Positions 1-7,619 of a stretch of DNA of 64,000 bases are shown here, piece after piece. A model generated the notes under the pieces. It was not told where the DNA came from. It saw only the letters and a program-made list of their open reading frames with translations, and ran no database searches. This DNA is from Micromonospora craniellae (GTDB lineage: Bacteria; Actinomycetota; Actinomycetes; Mycobacteriales; Micromonosporaceae). The stretch spans positions 1,240,001 to 1,304,000 of the forward strand of contig NZ_CP061725.1 of NCBI RefSeq assembly GCF_014764405.1, written 5' to 3'. Each line of letters begins with the position of its first letter. Position 1 is the stretch's first letter. The translations under genes and the position numbers were made by a program.

Positions 1-94
1 CAGGTGACCGACACCCCGGACGGGAACCCGACCCATCGACCAACCGTCATATCCATTTCCATACATGGACAACTTTCTTTGGAACGGTGGGGAC

Positions 95-277
95 ATGCCG
101 ATTCAGCCCAATGACCGCTACGGGCAGGACACCCGACGGATATGGGGTGACGCGGGACGCTTCCCGGGCCAGCCCTCGTACCGCGGTCACCGCGCCGACC
201 TCGGCACACTCTCCTGGCACGACCTGAACGCGCTGCCGGCGGGCTTCTCCTCCCGCCGCCACCTCAACACCCACTGA
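95..277 (+). CDS. Small hypothetical protein (60 aa)
   Basis: A short open frame starting at ATG 95, preceded by a GGTGGGG stretch that could act as a ribosome binding site. An ATG 30 bases upstream in the same frame lacks such a site. The product is polar, rich in Arg, Gly, His and Asp, with no membrane segment or recognisable motif. It runs in the same direction as the next gene, about 110 bases away. I do not recognise the family, and a chance ORF in GC-rich DNA cannot be excluded. Confidence 0.35.
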   Translation: MPIQPNDRYGQDTRRIWGDAGRFPGQPSYRGHRADLGTLSWHDLNALPAGFSSRRHLNTH

Positions 278-386
278 GGACCCTCCGACGCCCGGGATGA
301 CCCGGCGAGCCAGCGCGTCCTTTCGCACACCTGTCGGGTAACGTCTGCTGGTCCTCCGACAGGCCACGACAGGAGCAACTGCGCAC

Positions 387-905
387 ATGGGCAAGAAGAC
401 GATCCGCGTCTCCGACTTCAGCGGCACGGCGCTGGGCCCCGACGACGAGGCGGTCCGCGTCGTCGTCGTCGAGCATCCTGACCTGGTGGCCGGGCCCGTG
501 CAGTTGGACGCGATACCGGTGGAGGTGGAGAGCATCGACGACGCCGCGCTGGACGTGGCGGTGGTCGAGATCCACGACCGGCACGGCAACGGGGAGCCGC
601 GCCGAGTGGTGCTGACCGCGAGCGAGTTCGACGCGATGGCCACCGACATGCCGATGGCCCAACTGCTGAAGACCGCCGAGCGGGTACGCCCGCCGAAGGC
701 GCGGCGCGCGGCGGAGAAGATCGACTACGGCGCCATCGAGCACGCCGGGAAGCCGCACCGGGGACGGGTCACCGAGGAGGAGGCCCGGCTGGTGCGCGAG
801 CACCTGGACGAGGTCAACAAGCGCCTCGCCGACGCCGGGCTGCGCCAGATCGAGCCGGCGGACCCGGAGCACGCGGCCCGGTACGGCTTCCCCACCGCGT
901 CCTGA
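387..905 (+). CDS. Conserved-looking hypothetical protein (172 aa)
   Basis: The ATG at 387 sits about 10 bases after an AGGAG ribosome binding site. The N-terminal half alternates hydrophobic beta-type stretches (AVRVVVVEH, VAVVEIHD). The C-terminal half is charged and helical, with a basic KARRAAEK patch and a final EEARLVREHLDEVNKRL helix. The start MGKKTIRVSDFSG loosely recalls Lsr2-like actinobacterial proteins, but I cannot support that assignment. There is no signal peptide or membrane segment, so it is probably cytoplasmic. It converges on the Clp-N gene, with only 4 bases between the stops. Function unknown. Confidence 0.75.
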   Translation: MGKKTIRVSDFSGTALGPDDEAVRVVVVEHPDLVAGPVQLDAIPVEVESIDDAALDVAVVEIHDRHGNGEPRRVVLTASEFDAMATDMPMAQLLKTAERVRPPKARRAAEKIDYGAIEHAGKPHRGRVTEEEARLVREHLDEVNKRLADAGLRQIEPADPEHAARYGFPTAS

Positions 906-909
906 TCGC

Positions 910-1635
910 CTACTCGAACACCCGGATCTTGGCCAGGGCCGCCGCGATGTTCGCCTCCGCGGCGGCCTTGTCGACGCCGAGACCGGTCAGCACGCCCTCA
1001 CCGTCCTCCTGCTCCAACAGCGCCAGCAGGATGTGCTCCGTACCGATGTAGTTGTGGCCCAGCCGGAGCGCCTCACGGAAGGTCAACTCCAGCGCCTTCT
1101 TGCCGGCCGCGTCGTACGGGACCAGGTCCGGAACCTTGTCCACGGACGGCGGCAGTGCGGCGGTGGCCGCCTCGCGTAGCGCCTCGGCCGAGATCCCGCC
1201 GGCGGCCAGCGCCTTCACGGCCAGCCCGTCCGGCTCGGCGAGCAGGCCGAGCACCAAATGCACCGGCCCGATCTCGGCGTTGCCGGCGGCACGGGCCTCG
1301 TTCTGCGAGGCCATCACGACGTTGCGGGCCCGTGGGGTGAATCGGTTGAACCCCTGCTGCGGGTCGATCGGCCCGGCGTCCCCCTTGGACACGAAGCGCT
1401 TCTGCGCAGCCTGCTTGCTCACCCCCATGCTGCGACCGATGTCGGTCCAGGAGGCGCCGGAGCGGCGGGCCTGGTCCACGAAGTGACCGATGAGATGGTC
1501 GGCGACCTCGCCGATGTGGTCGGCGACCATCACCGCGTCGGTGAGCTGGTCGAGTGCGTCGGTGTGGGCCTGCTTGATGGCTTGGATCAGGTCGTCGAGC
1601 CGGACGGGAGTGTTCATCGGGACCGGATTCGTCAT
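910..1635 (-). CDS. HTH plus Clp N-terminal repeat domain protein (241 aa)
   Basis: The protein has no ATPase domain. Residues about 45-80 form a helix-turn-helix of the kind found in sigma-like/MarR-like proteins (SWTDIGRSMGVSKQAAQKRF). Residues about 98-241 match a pair of Clp N-terminal repeats, as in ClpA/ClpC: FTPRARNVVMASQNEARAAG, then IGPVHLVLGLL and IGTEHILLALL. In Clp proteins these repeats bind adaptors and unfolded substrates. Their fusion to an HTH is recurrent in actinomycetes and suggests a regulator that senses protein damage, or an adaptor; that is inference. The start at ATG 1635 lies directly against two inverted repeats, has no Shine-Dalgarno sequence, and looks leaderless. 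A downstream in-frame ATG at 1617 is the alternative. Confidence 0.85.
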   Translation of the reverse strand: MTNPVPMNTPVRLDDLIQAIKQAHTDALDQLTDAVMVADHIGEVADHLIGHFVDQARRSGASWTDIGRSMGVSKQAAQKRFVSKGDAGPIDPQQGFNRFTPRARNVVMASQNEARAAGNAEIGPVHLVLGLLAEPDGLAVKALAAGGISAEALREAATAALPPSVDKVPDLVPYDAAGKKALELTFREALRLGHNYIGTEHILLALLEQEDGEGVLTGLGVDKAAAEANIAAALAKIRVFE

Positions 1636-1684
1636 GCGTCAACCATAGGTTGACGCTCGCCATCGTCAACCAAAAGTTGACGAT
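1636..1684 (-). promoter_or_regulatory. Twin inverted-repeat operators and probable leaderless promoter of the Clp-N/HTH gene
   Basis: There are two dyads. The first, 1636-1656, reads GCGTCAACC, ATA, GGTTGACGC. The second, 1662-1684, reads ATCGTCAAC, CAAAA, GTTGACGAT. Both have 9-bp perfect arms and share GTCAAC/GTTGAC, with centres 27 bp apart. Read on the minus strand, TTGACG (in dyad 2), a 16-bp spacer and TATGGT (in dyad 1) resemble -35 and -10 boxes that place the transcript start at or near the start codon. The parsimonious reading is autoregulation by the gene's own HTH. Confidence 0.6.
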
Positions 1685-1724
1685 CACCGAGCGTGGCGCG
1701 GCGCCATGATCGCTGTTAACAACC

Positions 1725-1753
1725 TTGACTAAATCTTCATAAATCGACAGACT
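1725..1753 (+). promoter_or_regulatory. Housekeeping-type promoter of the GH16 gene
   Basis: TTGACT at 1725-1730, a 17-bp spacer and CAGACT at 1748-1753 form a good -35/-10 pair in a locally AT-rich stretch. The predicted start of transcription, around 1760, falls on the edge of the palindrome at 1761-1774. Confidence 0.55.
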
Positions 1754-1760
1754 GCGATTC

Positions 1761-1774
1761 GGAGAGCGCTCTCC
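1761..1774. promoter_or_regulatory. CebR-like (LacI-family) operator palindrome
   Basis: GGAGAGCGCTCTCC is a perfect 14-bp palindrome centred on the GAGCGCTC core. That core is known from actinomycete cellulose-utilisation operators (CebR box TGGGAGCGCTCCCA). It lies just downstream of the -10 box and upstream of a secreted beta-glucanase, the position expected for repression relieved by an oligosaccharide. Assignment to a CebR-type LacI repressor is inference from the motif. Confidence 0.6.
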
Positions 1775-1824
1775 CCTCCTCGTCGGGGCACCAGCCTCAT
1801 CCGCCCACCCCCAAGGAGACCATC

Positions 1825-3072
1825 GTGTCCACCATCTCCCACAGGCTCCGACGGACAGCCGCCGTCCTCGCCGCAGCCGTCGTCGCCAGCCTGCTCGTCG
1901 TACCCGTGACCGCCGCGCCGGCCGCCGCCGCCATCGGCGGGCTCACCTGGCAGGACGAGTTCAACGCCCTGCCCGGCACGCCGGTCGACCAGTCCAAGTG
2001 GCGCTTCGACATCGGCGGCCACGGCTGGGGCAACAACGAGCGGCAGTACTACACCAACAGCACCAGCAACGCGGTGCACGACGGGCAGGGCAACCTGGTC
2101 ATCACCGCGCGCCGGGAGAACCCGGCCAACTACCAGTGCCACTACGGCCGGTGCGAGTACACCTCGGCCCGACTGCTCACCGCCGCCACCTTCAGCCAGG
2201 CGTACGGCCGGTTCGAGGCCCGCATCAAGATTCCTCGCGGTCAGGGGATCTGGCCGGCCTTCTGGATGCTCGGCAACGACTTCGGCAACGTCGGCTGGCC
2301 GGCCTCCGGCGAGATCGACATCATGGAGAACATCGGCCGCGAGCCGAACACCGTGCACGGCACCATCCACGGGCCGGGCTACTCCGGCGGCGGCGGGATC
2401 ACCGGCAGCCGCGTCATCGGGCAGCCGCTGGCCGACGCCTTCCACACCTACCGGGTCGACTGGGAACCGAACAGCATCCGCTGGTACCTCGACGGCCAGG
2501 AGTTCTTCCGCGTCGACCCGAGCCGGCTCGGCGGTAACCGCTGGGTGTTCGACCACCCGTTCTTCATGATCCTGAACGTCGCGGTCGGCGGCAACTGGCC
2601 CGGCCACCCGGACGCGAGCACCCGGTTCCCGCAGCAGATGCTGGTCGACTACGTACGGGTCTACGCGTACGTCCCGGACGGCAACACCGGCACCACCCGG
2701 ATCCGGGGCCAGCAGAGTGGACGGTGCATCGACATCCCCAGCGCCAACCCGTACGACGGGGCGCCGTTGCAGATCTGGGACTGCAACACCACCGCCGCCC
2801 AGGCGTGGACCTTCGCCGCCGACGGCACCGTACGCGCCATGGGCAAGTGCATGGACCCGGCCTGGGCCGGCACCGCCAACGGCACCGAGGTCAACCTGGT
2901 CGCCTGCAACGGCAACCCGGCCCAGCGGTTCACCCTCAGCCCCGCCGGTGACCTGGTGAACCTCAGCGCGAACCGGTGTGTCGACGTCCGGGAGAACAAC
3001 CCGAACAACGGCGGCCGGCTGCAACTCTGGGACTGCGCCGGCACCGCCAACCAGAAGTGGTCCCGCGCCTGA
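1825..3072 (+). CDS. Secreted GH16 endo-beta-1,3-glucanase with C-terminal ricin-type lectin module
   Basis: The 415-aa protein starts at GTG 1825, 6 bases after AAGGAG. Residues 1-36 are a classic Sec signal: RRTA, then a long Ala/Val core ending AAPAAAA. The GH16 domain spans about 37-275 and carries the catalytic signature GEIDIMENIG, with E163 as nucleophile, D165, and E168 as acid/base. The start of the mature domain, LTWQDEFN, is typical of laminarinases. Residues about 292-415 form a CBM13/ricin-B beta-trefoil with QIWDCN and QLWDCAG repeats. The family hydrolyses beta-1,3- or mixed-linked glucans outside the cell. It is monocistronic, bounded by the promoter/palindrome upstream and a strong terminator downstream. 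Confidence 0.93.
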   Translation: MSTISHRLRRTAAVLAAAVVASLLVVPVTAAPAAAAIGGLTWQDEFNALPGTPVDQSKWRFDIGGHGWGNNERQYYTNSTSNAVHDGQGNLVITARRENPANYQCHYGRCEYTSARLLTAATFSQAYGRFEARIKIPRGQGIWPAFWMLGNDFGNVGWPASGEIDIMENIGREPNTVHGTIHGPGYSGGGGITGSRVIGQPLADAFHTYRVDWEPNSIRWYLDGQEFFRVDPSRLGGNRWVFDHPFFMILNVAVGGNWPGHPDASTRFPQQMLVDYVRVYAYVPDGNTGTTRIRGQQSGRCIDIPSANPYDGAPLQIWDCNTTAAQAWTFAADGTVRAMGKCMDPAWAGTANGTEVNLVACNGNPAQRFTLSPAGDLVNLSANRCVDVRENNPNNGGRLQLWDCAGTANQKWSRA

Positions 3073-3083
3073 CCGCAGCGCCC

Positions 3084-3114
3084 GTGGGCTCACCGCCGTC
3101 GGCGGTGAGCCCAC
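3084..3114 (+). terminator. Rho-independent-type hairpin after the GH16 gene
   Basis: A perfect 14-bp stem, GTGGGCTCACCGCC / GGCGGTGAGCCCAC, encloses a 3-nt loop 11 bases after the stop codon. It lacks a long T run, as is common in actinomycetes. Confidence 0.75.
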
Positions 3115-3191
3115 ACGCCTTCTCAGCCGTAAGAGTCGATGACGGGCACGGCGGGTAATAGCCCTACGGTCACCGAGGTACGGGAGGCGAC

Positions 3192-3938
3192 GTGGAGAAC
3201 AATCAAGCGGCCGACGGGCGGCGGTTCTGGTGGTGGCTCGGCGGAGCACTGCTGGTCCTGGTGGTGGTGCTGGTGTCCACCTGGACCTGGGTGACGGTCC
3301 GCGGCGACGGCCGGTCCGGGCACGTCGTCACCGGCAGCGCCGACGACCTGCGGGAGGCCACCTTCGTCCTGCTCGACGGCGCCGACGTGGTGCGGCTGCG
3401 CACCGCCGACCTCGGCGGGGACGCGTACCGGGTGTCGACGCCCCGCGACGCGGGCGTGCGCCCTGCGGTCTCCCTCACCGACGGCAGCCTGCTCACCAGC
3501 CTGCGCAGCAGCGGACAGGACGGGCCAGCCATCGTCGAGGTGGTGCTGCACCACTCCGTACGCTGGCATCTCCGGCTCAGCGGCGGCGCCAAGGAGCAGC
3601 ACCTCGACCTGCGCGACGCCCAGCTCGGCGACGTCGAGTTCACCGCCGGAGCGAACCGGATCGAGCTGACCCTGCCGCCGGCCGACGGGACACAGCGCAC
3701 CGTCCTCAGTGGTGGCGCGAGCCAGGTCGTCGTCCGCCTGGCCGGTGACGCCCCGGTGCGGGTACGCGCGGGCGGTGGCGCCGGGTCGGTCACCGTCGAC
3801 GGGTCCACCCACTCCGGCGTGGCCGGCGGCACGGTGCTGACGCCACCGGAGTGGGAGTCGGCCCCGGACCGCTACGACATCGACGCCACCTCCGGCGTCT
3901 CCACCCTCACCGTCGACCGCACCGACGCCGACCGCTGA
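3192..3938 (+). CDS. Membrane-anchored hypothetical protein (248 aa)
   Basis: Starts at GTG 3192, 5 bases after GGAGG. A short basic N-terminus (ADGRRFWWW) leads into one transmembrane helix, residues about 15-35 (LGGALLVLVVVLVSTWTWVTV). The remaining ~210 residues lie outside and are rich in short beta-strand repeats (VEFTAGANRIELTLP, VVVRLAGDAPVRVRAGGGAGSVTVDG). This recalls the beta-helical adhesin-like stalks of actinobacterial cell-surface proteins. No catalytic motif is visible. It is an independent unit between the GH16 terminator and the DUF72 gene. Function unknown. Confidence 0.75.
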   Translation: MENNQAADGRRFWWWLGGALLVLVVVLVSTWTWVTVRGDGRSGHVVTGSADDLREATFVLLDGADVVRLRTADLGGDAYRVSTPRDAGVRPAVSLTDGSLLTSLRSSGQDGPAIVEVVLHHSVRWHLRLSGGAKEQHLDLRDAQLGDVEFTAGANRIELTLPPADGTQRTVLSGGASQVVVRLAGDAPVRVRAGGGAGSVTVDGSTHSGVAGGTVLTPPEWESAPDRYDIDATSGVSTLTVDRTDADR

Positions 3939-4037
3939 ACCCCGCCCGGCCACCGGTCGGCATCGAGCGCCTGGATACCGTACGTCGGCGAGGGCGGGCA
4001 GAGGGCCTCGCCGTCTGGAGTGAAGGTGGTCGACACC

Positions 4038-4889
4038 ATGCGTCTGCACGTCGGATGTGCGATGTGGGCGCACAAGGCATGGCAGGGTCGACTGCTGGCC
4101 CATCCGCTGCCGACGCAGGAACGGCTGCGGCACTACGCCGGGTGGTGCGACGCGGTCGAGGGCAACACGACGTTCTACGCCACGCCGACCCGGGACACCG
4201 TGGCCACCTGGGTGCAGCAGACCGGCACCGACTTCCGGTTCGTGGCCAAGCTGCCGAAGGTGGTGACCCACGAACGCCGACTCAGCGAGGTCACCGAGCC
4301 GATGCGGGTGTTCCTGGACGCGATCGCGCCGCTCGGCCCGCGCGCCCACGCCCTCTGGGTCCAGCTTCCCGGTTCGTTCGGCCCGGACGACGTACCCACG
4401 CTGGCCCGCTTCCTGCGCCGGCTGCCCGCCACCTACCGGGCGGCGGTGGAGGTCCGCCATCCCGCCTTCTTCACCGAGACACGTGCGACGCGGCTGCTGG
4501 AGACCGTGCTCGGTGAGGCGGACGCCGAATGGGTCTCCTTCGACACCACCGCCTTCTTCGCCGCACCGCCGACCAGCGACGCCGAACGCGACGCCTGGAC
4601 CAAGAAGCCACGGATGCCGCTACGCACCCACGCGCTGACCGACCGGCCCATCGTGCGGTACCTCGGCCGTGACGACGCCGACCGGACGGTCGAGGGCTGG
4701 CAGCACTGGGTCGACATCACCGTCGACTGGCTGCGCGAGGGCCGCTCCCCCACCATGTTCGTGCACACCCCCGACAACGTCGACGCGCCCGTCCTCGCCC
4801 GCCGCTTCCACGACGAGGTCCGCGCCCGCGTACCCGACCTGGCGCCTCTGCCCGAGCCGATCCCGCTGGAGCCCACCACCCTGTTCTGA
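4038..4889 (+). CDS. DUF72 (YecE-like) family protein
   Basis: A 283-aa TIM-barrel-type protein. The opening MRLHVGCAMWAHKAWQGRLL, then YAGWCDAVEGNTTFYATP, FRFVAKLPKVVTHERRL and the late MFVHTPDN are the conserved blocks of DUF72. I chose ATG 4038 because AAGGTGG lies about 9 bases upstream; an in-frame GTG at 4020 is possible. The family is structurally related to sugar-phosphate isomerase-like barrels, but its reaction is not established. It is cytoplasmic, with no operon partner evident. Confidence 0.88.
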   Translation: MRLHVGCAMWAHKAWQGRLLAHPLPTQERLRHYAGWCDAVEGNTTFYATPTRDTVATWVQQTGTDFRFVAKLPKVVTHERRLSEVTEPMRVFLDAIAPLGPRAHALWVQLPGSFGPDDVPTLARFLRRLPATYRAAVEVRHPAFFTETRATRLLETVLGEADAEWVSFDTTAFFAAPPTSDAERDAWTKKPRMPLRTHALTDRPIVRYLGRDDADRTVEGWQHWVDITVDWLREGRSPTMFVHTPDNVDAPVLARRFHDEVRARVPDLAPLPEPIPLEPTTLF

Positions 4890-4912
4890 CCCGCCGCACG
4901 GCATCGGTCATG

Positions 4913-5503
4913 CTACGAGCCGACCTTGCTGACCTGCACGAACGGGCGGTCGTCCCACCAGATCGCGTGGATGATGAAGCTGCGGCCCGGCGCATTGAAG
5001 TAGACCGCCATGTTGTCCGGCGAGTTCTGCACCTTCTGCACCGCGTACCCGTCCGCCGGGGTCGCCGTGACCAGCTCGACCACGCCCACCGAGGTCATCC
5101 GGACGACCGCCTGGCCGCCCTCCACGCGGAACGAGCGGACGTAGCTGCGGACGCCGTCGTCGCCCACCGTCACCGTCCAACCGTCCTCGGTGGTCACGGT
5201 CGGTGCGGTGGTCCGGCTCGGTCTCGTCGTCGGGCGGCGGCTCTGCACCGCTTGCGGCGTGGTGCTCTCCGTCTGGTCGGGGCTCGTGCGGGGTGTCGGC
5301 GACGTCGTACCGGTCGGCACGGCCGCCGACGATGGCAGTGGCGTCGGCGGGCCGGGTGTCTGGGCCGCGGGTAGACGGCTCAGCGTCCGGTCCTCCGCGA
5401 CCGGCTCCCGCAACACGGGCAGGATCGCCATCGACGCGAGCACGATGCTCGACGCGGTGGCGACGCACCACCCCGCGATCGGCGCCCACCAGGAAGATCG
5501 CAC
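4913..5503 (-). CDS. Membrane-anchored, Thr/Pro-rich hypothetical protein (196 aa)
   Basis: One N-terminal hydrophobic helix (residues about 5-28, WWAPIAGWCVATASSIVLAS) is followed by a ~60-residue low-complexity Thr/Pro/Ser/Arg spacer. A ~100-residue beta-rich globular tail follows (VTVGDDGVRSYVRSFRVEGG ... NMAVYFNAPGR). The plan is that of a cell-envelope protein with an extracellular sensor or binding domain on a wall-spanning linker. Its start is only 36 bases from the divergently transcribed response regulator, so the two may share a control region. The tail is not a family I recognise. Confidence 0.7.
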   Translation of the reverse strand: MRSSWWAPIAGWCVATASSIVLASMAILPVLREPVAEDRTLSRLPAAQTPGPPTPLPSSAAVPTGTTSPTPRTSPDQTESTTPQAVQSRRPTTRPSRTTAPTVTTEDGWTVTVGDDGVRSYVRSFRVEGGQAVVRMTSVGVVELVTATPADGYAVQKVQNSPDNMAVYFNAPGRSFIIHAIWWDDRPFVQVSKVGS

Positions 5504-5539
5504 GAAGACATCGTCTCATCTACCCATATGGTGTACGCC

Positions 5540-6226
5540 ATGGCGATGATCCTGTTGGTCGAGGACGACCGCAACATCGCGGCCGCCCTCACCCGTGCGC
5601 TGACCGACGCCGGTCACGTGGTACGGCCTGCGGGGCACGCCGCCGAGGCGTTGCGCGTCGTCACCACCGAGCGACCCAACCTGGTCATCCTCGATCTCGG
5701 CCTGCCCGACATCGACGGTGCCGACGCGCTGCGGATGATCCGTTCGGTCTCCGACGTACCGGTGATCGTGGCGACCGCCCGCCGCTCCGAGACCGACATC
5801 ATCAGTCTGCTCGGCGGCGGTGCCGACGACTACGTGACCAAGCCGTTCTCCGGTGGACACATCCTGGCCCGCATCGACGCGGTGCTCCGCCGCGCCCGGC
5901 CCACCGCGAACGAGACCCCACCGTGCATCAGCGTGGGCGAGCTGACCATCCGGCCCCGGCAGCGCCTGGCCGAACTGCGCGGGCAACCGCTGCAACTGAC
6001 CCGGCGCGAGTTCGACGTGCTGGCGTACCTGGCCGAGCGGGTCGGTCAGGTGGTCAGCCGTCGGGAGCTGATGAACGAGGTCTGGCACCAGGCAAAGATC
6101 GGTGAGGAACAGACCATCGACGTGCACATCTCCTGGCTGCGGCGCAAGCTCGGGGAGACGGCCGCCCGGCCGCGCTTCCTGCGTACCGTGCGCGGGGTCG
6201 GCGTGATGATGGTCGAACCGCGATGA
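5540..6226 (+). CDS. OmpR/PhoB-family response regulator
   Basis: 228 aa from ATG 5540; an in-frame ATG at 5528 would add four residues. The receiver domain begins ILLVEDDRN and carries the phospho-acceptor D52 (LVILDLGLPD) and the conserved K101 (YVTKPF). The C-terminal winged helix, about 130-228, shows the usual LTRREFDVLAYLAERVGQVV and VDVHISWLRRKLGE blocks. It overlaps the histidine kinase by 4 bases (ATGA) and should be cotranslated with it. Target genes are not evident; the neighbouring LPMO operon is a possible regulon member by position only. Confidence 0.95.
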   Translation: MAMILLVEDDRNIAAALTRALTDAGHVVRPAGHAAEALRVVTTERPNLVILDLGLPDIDGADALRMIRSVSDVPVIVATARRSETDIISLLGGGADDYVTKPFSGGHILARIDAVLRRARPTANETPPCISVGELTIRPRQRLAELRGQPLQLTRREFDVLAYLAERVGQVVSRRELMNEVWHQAKIGEEQTIDVHISWLRRKLGETAARPRFLRTVRGVGVMMVEPR

Positions 6227-7551
6227 GATGGGCGCTGAACCGGCTGGCCATCGCCATCACCTCGATGGTGGCACTGGCCTTCCTGGTGCCGCTGGCCATC
6301 GCGACCGGGCAGATCGCCCGGGACCGGGCGGTCAGCGAGGCCCGACAGCAGGCCACCGCGCTGGTCACCGTGCTGGGCATGGACGCCGACCCGATGCTGC
6401 TCACCAACGCGGTGGCCAGCACCACGGCGGGCAGCGCCGGGAGGCTCGCCGTGCACCTGCCGGACAGCGTGCCGATCGGCAGCACCCACGTCACCGGCGC
6501 GCAGGTGCGCAGCGCCGCCCAGGACCGCCGCTCGGTGCTGGCCCCGGCCGACGACGGCGTCGCGTACCTCCAGCCCACCGTGCTCGCCGACGGCCGCACT
6601 GTGATCGTCGAGGTGTACGTGCCGGAGGCCGAACTGCGCCGTGGCGTCGGTACCGCCTGGTTCGTCCTCGGTGGATTGGCGATCGTCCTGGTCGCCGGCT
6701 CGACGTTGCTCGCCGACCGGCTCGGTGGCCGGCTGGTGCGCGCCACCCGGGACCTGTCCACGTCGGCGCGGCGGCTCGGCGGCGGCGACCTGACCGCCCG
6801 GGCGGAGCCGAACGGCCCGCGTGAACTCCAGGATGCGGCCCGCTCGTTCAACGCGATGGCCGACGACCTGCGGCTGCTGATGAACCGGGAACGCGAGCTG
6901 GCCGCCGACCTCTCCCACCGGTTGCGTACGCCGCTGACCGCGCTCCGCCTCGACGCCGAGGCGATGCCGCCGGGCCCGATCGGCGAGCGCATGCGGCAGG
7001 CCTGCGACCTGCTCGACGAGGAACTGGACTCGATCATCCGTGGGGTCCGGCGCGGCACCGACGGGCGGGACGGGCAGAGCGCCGACCTGGTGGAGGTGCT
7101 GGCCGACCGGTTGGCGTTCTGGTCGGTGCTGGCCGAGGACCAGGAGCGCCCGTGGGAGGTGACCGGCGGCGACGTGCCGGTGATCCTGCCGATGCCGCGC
7201 AGCGAACTGATCCTGGTGGTGGACGCGATGCTCGGCAACGTCTTCTCGCACACTCCGGACGGCGCCGCCTTCCGGGTCAGTGTCTCGCCGGACGGGTTGT
7301 TGGTGGACGACGCCGGCCCCGGCATCGCCGACCCGACCCGGGCGGTGCAGCGGGGCGTGAGCGCCGCCGGGTCGACCGGCCTCGGTCTGGACATCGTGCG
7401 GCGGGCCGCCGAGACGTCCGGTGGTCACCTGGTGGTCACCCGCAGTCCGCTCGGCGGCGCCCGGGTCGGGATCCTGCTCAGGCCGGTAGACCACGCTCCG
7501 GAGCGGCTCGGAAGCAGCCCGGGCTTTCATGATCCTTTCCGGAGCCGTTAA
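6223..7551 (+). CDS. Sensor histidine kinase
   Basis: A 442-aa partner of the upstream regulator. TM1 lies at about 10-32, an extracytoplasmic loop runs to about 145, and TM2 at about 147-168 (VLGGLAIVLVAGSTLLA) leads into a HAMP linker. The HisKA box ELAADLSHRLRTPLTALRL places the phosphorylated histidine at H232. The N box (MLGNVFSHTPDG), G1 box (VDDAGPGIAD) and G2 box (STGLGLDIVRRAAE) of the ATPase domain follow. The short loop offers no recognisable ligand fold. The stop codon lies in the loop of a small hairpin. Confidence 0.95.
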   Translation: MRWALNRLAIAITSMVALAFLVPLAIATGQIARDRAVSEARQQATALVTVLGMDADPMLLTNAVASTTAGSAGRLAVHLPDSVPIGSTHVTGAQVRSAAQDRRSVLAPADDGVAYLQPTVLADGRTVIVEVYVPEAELRRGVGTAWFVLGGLAIVLVAGSTLLADRLGGRLVRATRDLSTSARRLGGGDLTARAEPNGPRELQDAARSFNAMADDLRLLMNRERELAADLSHRLRTPLTALRLDAEAMPPGPIGERMRQACDLLDEELDSIIRGVRRGTDGRDGQSADLVEVLADRLAFWSVLAEDQERPWEVTGGDVPVILPMPRSELILVVDAMLGNVFSHTPDGAAFRVSVSPDGLLVDDAGPGIADPTRAVQRGVSAAGSTGLGLDIVRRAAETSGGHLVVTRSPLGGARVGILLRPVDHAPERLGSSPGFHDPFRSR

Positions 7552-7560
7552 GGCTCCTTT
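7541..7560 (+). terminator. Small terminator-like hairpin at the end of the two-component operon
   Basis: GGAGCC, GTTAA, GGCTCC followed by TTT. The kinase stop codon TAA is in the loop. The stem is only 6 bp, so it may be an attenuating rather than a full terminator. Confidence 0.4.
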
Positions 7561-7619
7561 ATGGAACCGCGCATTAGCGTCCTCGCCGTCACAGCCGCAG
7601 CGAGCCGTACGGAGTTCAG

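Noticed and set aside
1729..3249. 506-codon open frame antisense to the GH16 gene
   Set aside because: The plus strand has a signal peptide, GH16 catalytic motif, promoter and terminator. The antisense frame is an artefact of GC-rich third positions.
6046..7530. Long minus-strand frames opposite the histidine kinase
   Set aside because: Low-complexity Arg/Gly/Pro composition, no motif; the kinase motifs on the plus strand are unmistakable.
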